A DNA stretch of 64,000 nt. It comes from Symbiodinium natans (Eukaryota > Sar > Dinophyceae > Suessiales > Symbiodiniaceae). Each line of letters opens with the position of its first letter. Position 1 is the stretch's first letter. The position numbers were made by a program, and so were the translations under genes. Positions 48,981 to 58,204 of this stretch are shown in pieces. Location of the stretch: positions 112,001 through 176,000 of the forward strand of contig CAJNDS010002847.1 of the NCBI GenBank assembly GCA_905221605.1, given 5' to 3'. Below the pieces are notes generated by a model, which was given only the letters and a program-made list of their open reading frames with translations, had not been told where the DNA came from and made no database searches.

Positions 48981-51371
48981 GTGTAGGCGAGCTTAGGGTC
49001 TTCAGTTGAAGGTTTAGGGTTTAGGGTGTAGGGTTTAGGGTTTAGGGTTTAGGGTTTAGGGTGTTCGATGAGGTAGGACCCTAAACTCAATGATTCCCTG
49101 GCTTCAGCCTGAATGGCGACCTCACAGTGTAGCGTTCCTGCCTTGGAGGTCGGCCCCAGCTACCACTAGTGCTACCGCTACCGCTACTGCTACCGCTACT
49201 GCTACCGCTACTGCTGCTGCTACTGCTGCTGCTACTGCGACTGCCACCGGAAACCCTAGAGAAATGGAATCTTTCTCCGGAGGGTTCAATGGTACAGGGC
49301 ATTCAAGGGTCTAGGACTCAGTATGGTTTAGGGGCTTTGTAGAGCTTTGCAAGGTTTAATAGGGTTTGCTAGGGTTTAGTAGAATTGGCAGGGTTTAGTA
49401 GGATTTGTAGGGTTTAGTAGGGTGCAGTAGCAAGGAATGTAGCATGAGAGTAGGCTGAGGTTGAAACTGAAGCTGCCCTGGCCCGCAGACCTTCCAACAA
49501 GGTTTCTTGAACACCTTGCTTGGAACCCCCACTCTTCGTAAACCCTATTTAGGGTTTGGTTTTCGGGGTTTTGCCCTGAATTCGACAGGCGAGAACGTGA
49601 TCATCACCAGCGTATCCTCGACCTACGCCGCCCCCCAAGCACTGCACGACGCCCTCCAGCGGTTTCAGGTTTACGGCGGCCGGTTCAGGGCCTAAGTTGT
49701 TTTTACCCTAGGATTTTGTGCTCCAAACTCCAAACAATAGCGAACTACTCCGTAAAAGGTACTCTTTGAATTCTATGTGTTGCGTTTTCTTGTTTTGCTA
49801 GTCGTGCTCTTTCAGCAAATCTTCGATTTAGGGGGTCACTGCTTCTCGGGTTTGTTTCCTAAGCTTAACCTACCGGCCTAACCCGAAACCCTAAAGCCTA
49901 AACCCTAAACCCGAAGGCCTCTAACCGAAGCCCTGAGCATAGCCCGGGGGACTCTGCCACCTCGTCTGCTCTTCGGGTTCGCGGGCTTAGGGGATTAAGG
50001 TGTACAGTTTAGGATTTAGGGTAAACCCTAAACCCTAAACCCTAAACCCTTTTTCGACTGAGGTTTCTTGTTGAGGGTTTCAGTCGTCATTGAGGCACCG
50101 ATCACGATTGAGAAGTCGGACTGTCTTGCGCGCGTTTGGAAATGCAGGGTGCAGACCTCAGCAAAGCAAGGGAAACCCAAAACCCTAAAGCCCAAACCCT
50201 AAACCCTAAAGCCGAAACCCTAAACCCTAAACCCTAAACCCTAAACCCTAAACCGCAGGGAAGCAGGCTGCTGTGGGCGGCGGGTGGGAGGGCGTCGTCC
50301 CCAATGCTTTGGGTTTCAGGGCTCGGAAACCCTCAGCCACCACTAGGTTTTTGGGGCAAGAAGTCAAGGGATTCATCCTCAGACCCCTGAGCCTAAGAGG
50401 TTCCCTTAATATACTCCTAGTATGGCCCTTCTATTCCCTTAGAACCCAAAGATGCAGCCTCTAGGGGTCCGAGGTAGAATCCCAGGAAGAAGAGCACCAG
50501 CCTGGGGAAGGAATGGGTGAGGTTGGCCCTAAACCCTAAACCCTAAACCCTAAATAAACCCTGAACCCTGAACCCTAAACCCTAAACCCTAAACCCTAAA
50601 CCCTAAACCCTAAACCCTAAACCCTAAACCCTTAACCCTAACCCTAAACCCTAAACCCTAAACCCATGGCGCCTTGCAGAACCTAAACCCTAGATGAGCT
50701 TAGGATCTCGGGTTTTGGAGTTCAGCATGGCTTACAAAGGTTTGTAGGGTTAGGGGTTTAGGGTTTATAGGATGTTTAGGGTTTAGAGGTGAGTCGTAGA
50801 CTACATGTCACCCCCTATGTCCACAGAAGGTGAGGCCAAGCGATGCGGCTGGAGACGAGGACGCAGACTCGTGCGTGAAACATAGTCAAAACTGGTCTCA
50901 GGCGGTCTTAAAGGGTTTAGGGTTTAGGGTTTAGGGGTCAGGGATGTTCAAGGCATTCGGGGTCAATCCTTCCGACTCTGTGTCGGCCAAAGCCCTCACA
51001 GAAAGAGGTGGGTCTTTTGGGCAGATTCCCTAATCCCTAGGCACTAGACAGGCTTGCGCTGCTTCGGCGGTTCCGGATTAAGGCTCTTCTGCGCCCCGTG
51101 GGACAAAACCCCTCCGTTCCACCCCCAAAATGGTCCCCCGCCCCCGCCCCTCCCCCCGCCCCCCCCAGCAGTTTTTTGTACCATAGGATTGTGTCAAACC
51201 CTAACCCCTAAACCCAAAACCCTAACCCCTAACCCCTAAACCCTAAACCCTAAATCCTAAACCCGAATTTTCAGAAGCAATATTGCGCGACCTGGTGGAG
51301 AGAACCCAAACCAAGACTTCAAGCTATGACTGTACACGACGAGGATCATCCAAAACCTTCATGAGCGGTTG
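48981..51371. other. Telomere-like blocks and unique spacers, no gene supported
   Basis: TTTAGGG blocks at 49013-49062; a GCTACC/GCTACTGCT trinucleotide stretch at 49157-49240; a G-strand to C-strand turn at 50008-50050; CCCTAAA blocks at 50196-50253 and 50525-50665; CCCCTAAACC variants at 51200-51262. Frames at 49507-49695 and 50273-50464 have no domain. Confidence 0.6.
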
Positions 51372-51521
51372 CTACTATTTGCTTAACCCCCCCCCCCCCC
51401 AAAAAAAAAAAAAAACTAAACAAACAGTAATCCCTATATTACCCTTATAAGGAAGAATAATAATCCCTATATGACCCTTATAAGGAAGAATATTTTTGGA
51501 GGGTTCTTAAGCAGTTGGTAG
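51372..51521. mobile_element. MITE-like element, GCTTAAGAACCCCC family, copy 3
   Basis: CTACTATTTGCTTAACCCCC faces GGAGGGTTCTTAAGCAG-TTGGTAG. The interior has a C-run/A-run and a 35-bp tandem duplication, ATCCCTATAT-ACCCTTATAAGGAAGAAT. Confidence 0.6.
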
Positions 51522-51815
51522 GTTGGTAGGTTTCCTTGCAACAGGAAGTTGCATGGTGCTCTCCCCAAGGTGATTGCAGGGTTATTGGTTTAGAGTTTAG
51601 GGTTTATGGTTTAGGGTTTAGTGTTTAGGGTGGATAGACCCTATAAGCCTCCAAATCATCTGATGAGTTTTGGAATTCATCGTGATCAGCCTCAAACTAT
51701 TCTATATTCGGTGGTCTGGGGTCGCTATTCGTTTGATGTTCCCTAAACCCTAAACCCCAAACCCTAAACCCCAAACCCTAAACCCCAAACCCTAAACCCT
51801 AAACCCTAGACCCTA
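51522..51815. other. Telomere-like target region of element B
   Basis: Unique DNA, then CCCTAAA/CCCCAAA copies at 51741-51815. The last five bases, CCCTA (51811-51815), match CCCTA at 61732-61736 beyond the 3' LTR. Confidence 0.8.
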
Positions 51816-52045
51816 TGCGGAGCTGCAGTTGGTATTGTAGAAAGGAGTTGGTATTGGAAGTTGAAGGGTCAATGAACCCGGTAATCTTATGGCTCAAGCC
51901 ATGACCAAAGCGGTCGAAGGTTTCGTAAAAAGTGTGCCCTTGGTTTGGGGTCTTGTTGTTTGGTTGTTGGTTGTTCCAGGGGAATCAAGGGTTTCTGTTG
52001 GGGTTGACTGTTTTGTTCCCTGTCCTCCTTCGGTTGCCCCCCGTA
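51816..52045 (+). repeat. 5' LTR of element B
   Basis: Starts TGCGGAGCTGCAG and ends CCCCCCGTA. It matches 61502-61731 at 228 of 230 positions (both differences are transitions, one near position 46 and one near the end). Confidence 0.96.
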
Positions 52046-52057
52046 GGTTATGAGCCC
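52046..52057 (+). promoter_or_regulatory. Primer-binding site matching the anticodon region of initiator tRNA-Met
   Basis: GGTTATGAGCCC lies immediately after the 5' LTR. It is complementary to GGGCUCAUAACC, the anticodon stem-loop text of eukaryotic initiator tRNA-Met (CAU anticodon). Drosophila copia is known to use a 5' half of this tRNA as primer, with a similar GGTTATGGGCCC site. Confidence 0.8.
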
Positions 52058-52107
52058 AAATTAGGCTTCCTGCGGAATAGGTAAAGATTTTTCGTTTGTT
52101 TAACGCC

Positions 52108-52920
52108 ATGGACATGATGCGGCGTCGCTCTGAGCCTGGACTGTCGCCAACGGCCAATGAAGCCGAAGGAAATCGTGGTGATGGGGGTGAAGATCGACAA
52201 CAAATGGTACAAGCGCTGACAGATGGTAGGGAGGTTGCAATGATACAACCAACGCCTCAGGTGGAAAACGAAGTGGTTCCGGTTCAAGCAGCAAATCCTT
52301 TCTGGAGCGAGCGGGCTCAAGAAGAAATGAGACTTAGGCAATCAAGGCCGGCAAGTCTTCCTGCGAGCGGAGGGGATAGAAGTGGTGAAGGTACGAGGAG
52401 GCCACCTTCGCTGCAAGATCTTTTGGGTCAGGAACCTGCACCTGTTGAGAGACCATCGTCAGGCTTAATGGGCCAAATGGAACGAGGTACTATTGGTGGA
52501 GTGCAAGCCGACGAAGAACTCATTCCTGATGTTAGTGGTGAAGAGCAAACTGAAGATATGGCGGTGGTGAAGCGTGCGCTGAAAGAGTTGCTTGTGCAGA
52601 CAAAGGAGCTGGGGAACAGGCTGCATCGGGTGGAGGAGAAAAGCTATACCTCTGCTGCATCTGGGTCAGCTTCAAGGGCACGGAGCTCTGGAGTGGTGGA
52701 CGCAAACACGGCATATCCTCTAGGAATGACTCCAGAGAAGCAGTACCTGCCAGGACAAGTTTCTACACGGATGGTATGGGTGGTTTTTGGACTGTGTTGC
52801 CTGATGGGACATGGCTGCCTATTGAGGGCTACGACCTGCCAAAGGGTTGTGATCTTCAATCCTTGCCTGGGTCCAGGAAGGGGGATGTTCAAGTGGAGGA
52901 TGAAAAAGAAGTGCCAATGA
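52108..52920 (+). CDS. gag: Gag N-terminal part of element B
   Basis: The first in-frame ATG after the leader is at 52108 (GCCATGG context); the open frame upstream begins only at a TTG. About 220 useful residues are charged and Pro/Gln-rich, with a stretch (VKRALKELLVQTKELGNRLHRVEEK) that looks like a coiled coil, as is common at Gag N-termini. The sensible reading passes to the frame one lower near 52770, where GGFWTVLPDGTWLPIEG begins. The last ~45 codons of this frame (Cys/Leu-rich) are probably out of frame. Function is inferred from position only. Confidence 0.6.
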   Translation: MDMMRRRSEPGLSPTANEAEGNRGDGGEDRQQMVQALTDGREVAMIQPTPQVENEVVPVQAANPFWSERAQEEMRLRQSRPASLPASGGDRSGEGTRRPPSLQDLLGQEPAPVERPSSGLMGQMERGTIGGVQADEELIPDVSGEEQTEDMAVVKRALKELLVQTKELGNRLHRVEEKSYTSAASGSASRARSSGVVDANTAYPLGMTPEKQYLPGQVSTRMVWVVFGLCCLMGHGCLLRATTCQRVVIFNPCLGPGRGMFKWRMKKKCQ

Positions 52921-54356
52921 TGCATGTAGCTGAAGGGAAGAAACCCTCCAGATTGCCTCCATTGAATTACCCCACGGGAGGTCCTGCAAGTGGTGGATAT
53001 GCAAGTGGACCACCTGGTTTAACACATGTTCCGATTACTTCCGTGCCGTCAGGTGTTGATGGTTCTGCCGCAACTCTGGGGAACCAGCCCGGTTTTGTTT
53101 CAGCTCGGGAAACTGCAACGCAAGAGAACTCAGCAGGATCGGGCGGATATACAATGGTGGATGATGTTCCGTATCGGTGGAAAATGGTCGCTGGGAAGTT
53201 GGAATTAGAAAAGGTTCCGCTCACAGCTGTTACGCCTGGTATAGGACATGGACTACCTCAAGGGCCTGGTGGTAGGGTCAGTTTACCTCCTGGAGCAGTG
53301 GTGCCTCGTGGTATGCCAATCACTGGTGATAGTTCTGGAACCGAACGTCCGGAGGCTCTCGGGAAGCATGTGATGAGCCTTCCAACTTTGGCAGACTACA
53401 CACCAAGCAATCCGACTGCACTGGGTGATTGGATCGCAATGATCGAACCAATGTTGTCTTCACTGACAGATACAGGAAGAGTGTGGTGGCAATGCGTCTA
53501 CTCAAAGGCATATCAAGCGTATGCCAAATGGTTGAGTGTTTCTCCGCTGGAAAGGTTGGGCATCAAGGCTGAGCTGGAAGGGCTCAAAGTGGTTCAAACT
53601 GTGCATGTTTTGTTGGAGCAGAGAGCGGTGTCTTTGCTGTTACAGGCGATCCCGGAGAGATTGAAGACCGAGATCGGTTCCACTCGAATGTTGGGGTCAG
53701 TGATGATATTTTACAAATTGCTGACGGTCTACCAACCAGGTGGAGCAAATGAGCGCAGCACAATGTTGAACTTCTTGGTGCAACCATCTCCAGCAACCTC
53801 GCTCTCAGAGGCCATAAAGGGAGTGCGTCAATGGGCGCAATGGCGTTCCCGATTGAGGGAGTTGAGAGCGGCCGAGCCGGACGCTACCTTGCTTATCAAG
53901 GGATTGGATGGTTTGTCATCCGCGTTGCTGGCGAAACACCCTACGGTTCATTTCAGAGTGGCATCCTTTCGGGAGAAATTGGGGGTGGACTACTCGCCGA
54001 CCTCTGAAACTGCGACAAAACTAGCTGAAATGTTACAGGCAGAGTTTGAACTGCTATTGCATAGTGCTGGTGAACAAGAGGTGAAGCAGGACTCGGACGC
54101 CAAGAAAAGGGCCAGGTTAAACAAGGCCCAAAAGGGAACTGGTGACGAGACAGAGGAGGGTGACAAAGGCAAAGGGAAAGGAAAAAGGTACAGCGGAGAT
54201 GGTGAACGTCCTTTCTGTTGGATATATGGGAAGACCGATGCAGGTTGCAAGTTCGGATCCCGCTGCAAATTTCGCCATGACAAAGACTCCCTTGAGCGAG
54301 GAAGATGTTTTGAGTGTGGGGCCGTTGGCCATCTGCAGCCGCAATGTCCATATTAG
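52776..54356 (+). CDS. gag: Gag core and nucleocapsid of element B (CCCH finger plus CCHC knuckle)
   Basis: Forms the particle and binds RNA. Residues ~1-190 are a Pro/Gly-rich linker. Residues ~200-440 form a helical Gag-like core (LADYTPSNPTALGDWIAMIE; WWQCVYSKAYQAYAKWL; LLLQAIPERLKTEI), followed by a basic GKGKGKR region. Two zinc sites close the protein: C-x9-C-x5-C-x3-H at about 54214-54270 and CFECGAVGHLQPQC (C-x2-C-x4-H-x4-C) at about 54306-54347. A TAG stop at 54354 follows one codon after the knuckle, and the same frame continues openly afterwards as 54375-55004. Gag may therefore end here with readthrough, or the stop may be a mutation. It starts as a continuation of the upstream frame. 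Confidence 0.75.
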   Translation: MGGFWTVLPDGTWLPIEGYDLPKGCDLQSLPGSRKGDVQVEDEKEVPMMHVAEGKKPSRLPPLNYPTGGPASGGYASGPPGLTHVPITSVPSGVDGSAATLGNQPGFVSARETATQENSAGSGGYTMVDDVPYRWKMVAGKLELEKVPLTAVTPGIGHGLPQGPGGRVSLPPGAVVPRGMPITGDSSGTERPEALGKHVMSLPTLADYTPSNPTALGDWIAMIEPMLSSLTDTGRVWWQCVYSKAYQAYAKWLSVSPLERLGIKAELEGLKVVQTVHVLLEQRAVSLLLQAIPERLKTEIGSTRMLGSVMIFYKLLTVYQPGGANERSTMLNFLVQPSPATSLSEAIKGVRQWAQWRSRLRELRAAEPDATLLIKGLDGLSSALLAKHPTVHFRVASFREKLGVDYSPTSETATKLAEMLQAEFELLLHSAGEQEVKQDSDAKKRARLNKAQKGTGDETEEGDKGKGKGKRYSGDGERPFCWIYGKTDAGCKFGSRCKFRHDKDSLERGRCFECGAVGHLQPQCPY

Positions 54357-54374
54357 GATGGTGCAAGTTCCAAT

Positions 54375-55004
54375 GTGGACTCAAATCCTGAGAGGAGTAG
54401 ATCTAAAGGGAATTCTCCCAAAGGGGGAAAGGGCGGCAAAGGTGCGAAATGGGGAAATGCCAAAAAGGCAGAGGTAGCTGAAGGGGGAGATGAGACGGCT
54501 AATGCGGGATTGGATAAAGGTTCTGCAAGTCCCTCATCACCATCAACACCCAATCAAGTCCTTGCTGAAGCGTTGGAAGTGCTGAAATCCATGAAGCTGT
54601 CATCAGCACAGTCAGCATCAAGCGGGGATCCCAGTGTTCGAATGTTATGTGGCTCTGGGTTGTTTCAGCAGGAAGGGAGAGTGGCGTTGGTGGATACAGC
54701 TGCTACGCATCTTGTGCGGACGCTTTTTCCATGGGAATGTTTACCCGACACTACTGTTATGGTGCAAAGCGCGCTTGGTGGTGTGACAATGAGGATTACA
54801 GAGAAAGGGACGTTGATTAGGGAAGACAATGGGCCCCTGATTATCCCTCTCTGGTTGATTTTGGAGTTTGGGGCGAACCTCACCGTGATCAATGGGATGT
54901 GTCACGTGAGTGCAAAATCTTCGCTGGACCAGCTCTTGTGGTTTGAACATGGCTGTTTGGTTATGGATAACAAAACAGCTGAAAAAAATGGTTTTGCATG
55001 CTGA
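54375..55004 (+). CDS. First retropepsin-like domain of element B
   Basis: Same frame as Gag, beyond its TAG stop. A KGGKGGKGAK basic linker and a helix (QVLAEALEVLKSMKL) precede an aspartic-protease-like segment: VALVDTAATHLVRTL with the putative catalytic Asp at 54693-54695, then LGGVTMRITEKGTLI and an LILEFGANLTVING strand. The motif is D-T-A instead of D-T/S-G. The same layout recurs ~160 codons later as a second copy (55174). The frame loses sense near 54990, where the reading moves by +1. Confidence 0.6.
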   Translation: MDSNPERSRSKGNSPKGGKGGKGAKWGNAKKAEVAEGGDETANAGLDKGSASPSSPSTPNQVLAEALEVLKSMKLSSAQSASSGDPSVRMLCGSGLFQQEGRVALVDTAATHLVRTLFPWECLPDTTVMVQSALGGVTMRITEKGTLIREDNGPLIIPLWLILEFGANLTVINGMCHVSAKSSLDQLLWFEHGCLVMDNKTAEKNGFAC

Positions 55005-55680
55005 AAGGCAGCGTGCGTCTTGGTCCCATTCTCAATGGAGGAATGGAAGGGCGGACTGTGGAGTCGGTTCGTCGGATGCCACGTTGTTGCCGAAGCAGGG
55101 AGAAGGCCGAGGAGTATGCGTTCTACATGTGGCGGTTTCTGACACCAATGAGTGTTCGGGAATGGGCATGTTGGACTCGGGAGCATCACATCCTCTCAGA
55201 TCACTTCGTCCTGGTGAACAGCTTCCGCAGCAAAAGGTGTTGGTGTCTTTAGCTGTTGGATCTCGGGAGATGTGTATTACCCCAGGTGGGACCCTGGTAA
55301 CTCCTGAAATGGTAGATCCACTAGTGCCAATTGGCAAAGCGAGCGCCGTGGTTGGTCTCAGAGTTCAGTGGCGTGGTGGCAAGTGCACAGCCTCACATCC
55401 TGTTCTGGGGGAACTTCGCGTTCGTGATCTGAATGGGTGCCCTTGTTTGGAAAAGGAGGTGGCGCTTCAGATCATTGATGAAATGGATTGGTGCTCACCA
55501 AAGCAAGCTTTGAAGGTGGCACGTATGGTTCAAGGGTGTCCGAATACGGACAACGAGGTGGCTGTAAAACGTCGTTGCAAAGCGCAGCACGGACAGCGTC
55601 AGCGAATGAGGAGGAGTTCGTCCAGGCATGCTGGAGATTTCTTCGGTGGTATTATGGGGATATACCAGAAAATATGCTGA
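55000..55680 (+). CDS. Second retropepsin-like domain of element B
   Basis: GMLDSGASHPLRSL has the canonical D-S-G (Asp at 55174-55176), followed by SLAVGSREMCITPGGTLV and PIGKASAVVGLRVQWRGGKC. It aligns by eye with the first domain (D-[TS]-x-A-[TS]-H, R-L, P-E-LP, M-IT--GTL). Two fused lobes could give a pepsin-like single-chain protease, whereas normal retropepsins are homodimers. After ~150 residues a linker leads to the region before the methyltransferase-like domain, where the frame changes between about 55600 and 55680. No independent start. Confidence 0.6.
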   Translation, partial: AERQRASWSHSQWRNGRADCGVGSSDATLLPKQGEGRGVCVLHVAVSDTNECSGMGMLDSGASHPLRSLRPGEQLPQQKVLVSLAVGSREMCITPGGTLVTPEMVDPLVPIGKASAVVGLRVQWRGGKCTASHPVLGELRVRDLNGCPCLEKEVALQIIDEMDWCSPKQALKVARMVQGCPNTDNEVAVKRRCKAQHGQRQRMRRSSSRHAGDFFGGIMGIYQKIC

Positions 55681-55838
55681 TGGAGCTGTTGCCACGTGGA
55701 GATATTGCGGCGTTGCCTTTCAACCGTCATAAAAGGAGACGGCTGGCACGAGCAAAAGGGTGGTGGTACACCTATTTTCGGGAAAACAAAAATGGCATTT
55801 TCCCAGTCGGGATGTGGAGGTACTGGAGCTGGATTTGA
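55488..55838 (+). CDS. Bridge segment between protease and methyltransferase-like domain
   Basis: In the frame one lower than the protease, codons from about 55605 read EEFVQACWRFLRWYYGDIP and then FNRHKRRRLARAKG, sensible sequence that leads directly into the methyltransferase-like domain. That domain continues in the next lower frame from 55760 (VVHLFSG). The shift sits in GCAAAAGGGTGGTGG, a run prone to single-base loss. Codons before ~55600 and after ~55760 in this frame are probably not real. This is a polyprotein piece, not a separate gene. Confidence 0.5.
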   Translation: MVLTKASFEGGTYGSRVSEYGQRGGCKTSLQSAARTASANEEEFVQACWRFLRWYYGDIPENMLMELLPRGDIAALPFNRHKRRRLARAKGWWYTYFRENKNGIFPVGMWRYWSWI

Positions 55839-58204
55839 CAAAAGGTGGTGACCTACATAATTCGAGCGTCTGGAAGTATCTTCTGCATCTGGCGGCTGAA
55901 GGAAAGGTGGTTGCTGTGGTTGGAGGACCTCCGTGCAGGACAGTGTCAAGGTTGAGAGGTGAAGACGGTGGTCCACCTGTATTACGCCGACGCTGTGGGC
56001 CTGAACGGTTGGGATTAAAGAGTCTTCCTTGGCCACATCAAGAATTAGCTCAAAAGGATGGTGTTTTACTTCTGAAGATGCTTTTCCTATATGACGTGGC
56101 GGTGCATTCAAGGTGTGGAACTGCTGAAGTCATCAATGGAAGTTCTGTCTTCTTTGGCATGGAAAGCCCTGGGGACCCTGAACTCATAGGGAAAGATTTC
56201 TCTCAGAATGGCAAAACGGTCTTGAGTGCTGAGGATCTGGTGGATGGTTCTCAGGAAGGGCTCTCAAGTCCTACCTTCTGGAGTTGGCCAGAGGTGAAAA
56301 GTTTTTGTGAGCGTTATGGAATGTACGCTGCACATTTTGATCAAGGAGCATTGGGACATGCTCTGGTGAAACCTACGACTTTCCTGGTGTCTGATATGGA
56401 ACTATGGGAATCGTTTGAACAGGTTCGCGTGGTTGTTCCGTGGTCAGCAACATTCGCTTCTACCCTGGAAGAGCGTATTGGACAATCCTCCATATGGGCG
56501 CGATGGGCGTTTGGATTGGTTAAAAGAATACGTCACAGGTTGGCAAAATGGTTGCATGAGAGCGATGCTGAACGGGAAGCTATGGTGTTAAAAAAGGAAG
56601 AACGAGAAGGGACGTTACGGAGGTTAACAGCTGAGGAGCGAGCTTTCCGTGACCATTGCCTAAGGGGGCATATTCCTTTCAGACGTGATTGTCAAATCTG
56701 TGTGTCTGCCGCTGGAAAGGAGCGTCGCCATTTGAGGCGGAAGCATGGGGATGCTTACACTTTATCATTGGACTTAGCGGGTCCATACAAGTGTTCAAAG
56801 GATGCTCACCAGCAGAAGCCACGACACGCTGTTATTGGTGTGTATCAATTTCCAATGTTGGATCCCAATGTGGGTCGCCCTCCAGAAAAGGAGGAAGATG
56901 CGGATGAGGTGGAAGATCAGGTGGCAGATGATGGTACTGGTGTTGGAGAATGGTTAGGCGATGCAGTCGCGAACTTTGAGGAGGAAGGCTCGGCACCGGT
57001 GGAACCTGCGCCAGTTCTGGAAGCGGAGGTGTTGAAAATTCAAGCTTCTGAGAAATCCTGGAAGGAACTGAAGGACCACTTGACCCAACCTGTCCGTATG
57101 ATCAACTTCGTTATGGTGGAGCCGATTGTGGATAAACAGCAAACAACTGTTTTGTCGGCAGTTCAAAGGATGATGGTGCGCTTGCAGAGACATGGGTATC
57201 CGGTGTTGAGAATCCACTCAGATCGAGCGGGGGAGTTTGTCAATGCACGCTTCCGCTCCTTTTGTGAAACTCGTCTGATATATAGGACCACTGGTGATCC
57301 TGGAGTCCCGCAAACAAATGGGCGCGCTGAAGCATGTGTGGGTTTATTCAAACGTGGTGTCAGGTCGCTCTTAAAGGAGGCGCGACTCGGGCCGGCGTAC
57401 TGGGCACTGGCTGCTCGCCATTGGTCAATGTTACGGTGGCAGAAAGCTGAAAGGGAGTTGGGGTTAAATCCTAAAGCATTGCTTCCCTTTGGTGCTCAGA
57501 TTCAAGTCAAACGTCGTCCATGGGAGTTGCTGGGTCCGGATGGAACAAAGAAAGGTCGGCAATGGGTCGATCGTACGCAGCCTGCGCTTCTTTTGGGTCC
57601 ATGCGATGACCTACCTGGTGGTTATTGGGTGGAAGCTCAAGGGACTGCAAAAGATCCGGATGAACTGGTGTTATTTCCCTGCACTACGATTTTTTCCAAT
57701 ATAAAGGACCCGCCTGAATTGGAGCTGGAAGGGGTGGTAGAAGAACAGGAGCCTTCTCCTCCAGAGCATCGTCTCAAGGGGAAAAAACCGGCGCTTCGGT
57801 TCGCTGATGAGGAAGGTCCTCCTTTACCTCCGCCTCGCGATCCTCCAGTTCGTCATCGGTTAAATGAAAAAAGCCCGGCCTCTTCACTGCGTGGTCATGT
57901 GGGCTCCTTGCGCTTGCTTCGCAAGCGGGGGGAGAGTCCGCCCTTAGAAATTTTCGAGGATGACATGCAGGGTCTGGGGGAGCTGGAAGAAAATGCAGAT
58001 GTTGAGGACAATGTTCCTGGTGATGAGTATTGGCCGACTTGCTGTTCTCCTCATGAAAATGCTTATTCAAAAGTGAGACTGCTGGGGATGGAACACAGTT
58101 GGAAAAAGAAGAGCAAAAAGCCAAGTCAATGTATGAAAGGTCTATGTATGATTACGTGGACTGTGAGGAGCTTCTGGAAGGGATTGTATACCCAAAGAGG
58201 GTGA
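55760..58204 (+). CDS. Cytosine-C5-methyltransferase-like domain fused to copia integrase
   Basis: Residues 1-~240 resemble a SAM-dependent C5-cytosine methyltransferase: HLFSG (motif I-like), VLELDLTKGGDL (acidic SAM-contact position), AVVGGPPCRTVS (motif IV, Cys codon 55934-55936), FGMESPGDPE at the ENV/motif VI position, and FDQGALGH...KPTTFLVSD downstream, a pattern seen in phage-type Dcm relatives. Target recognition is not evident. Integrase follows: H-x4-H-x6-C-x2-C (HCLRGH...CQIC), then D (56771), D (57221) and E (57329) with exact D-x35-E spacing. A Pro-rich linker (~57740-58050) leads out. The frame moves by -1 between about 58130 and 58200. Cytosine methyltransferases captured by LTR retrotransposons have been reported in Symbiodinium; whether this one is active is unknown. 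Confidence 0.75.
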   Translation: MVVHLFSGKQKWHFPSRDVEVLELDLTKGGDLHNSSVWKYLLHLAAEGKVVAVVGGPPCRTVSRLRGEDGGPPVLRRRCGPERLGLKSLPWPHQELAQKDGVLLLKMLFLYDVAVHSRCGTAEVINGSSVFFGMESPGDPELIGKDFSQNGKTVLSAEDLVDGSQEGLSSPTFWSWPEVKSFCERYGMYAAHFDQGALGHALVKPTTFLVSDMELWESFEQVRVVVPWSATFASTLEERIGQSSIWARWAFGLVKRIRHRLAKWLHESDAEREAMVLKKEEREGTLRRLTAEERAFRDHCLRGHIPFRRDCQICVSAAGKERRHLRRKHGDAYTLSLDLAGPYKCSKDAHQQKPRHAVIGVYQFPMLDPNVGRPPEKEEDADEVEDQVADDGTGVGEWLGDAVANFEEEGSAPVEPAPVLEAEVLKIQASEKSWKELKDHLTQPVRMINFVMVEPIVDKQQTTVLSAVQRMMVRLQRHGYPVLRIHSDRAGEFVNARFRSFCETRLIYRTTGDPGVPQTNGRAEACVGLFKRGVRSLLKEARLGPAYWALAARHWSMLRWQKAERELGLNPKALLPFGAQIQVKRRPWELLGPDGTKKGRQWVDRTQPALLLGPCDDLPGGYWVEAQGTAKDPDELVLFPCTTIFSNIKDPPELELEGVVEEQEPSPPEHRLKGKKPALRFADEEGPPLPPPRDPPVRHRLNEKSPASSLRGHVGSLRLLRKRGESPPLEIFEDDMQGLGELEENADVEDNVPGDEYWPTCCSPHENAYSKVRLLGMEHSWKKKSKKPSQCMKGLCMITWTVRSFWKGLYTQRG

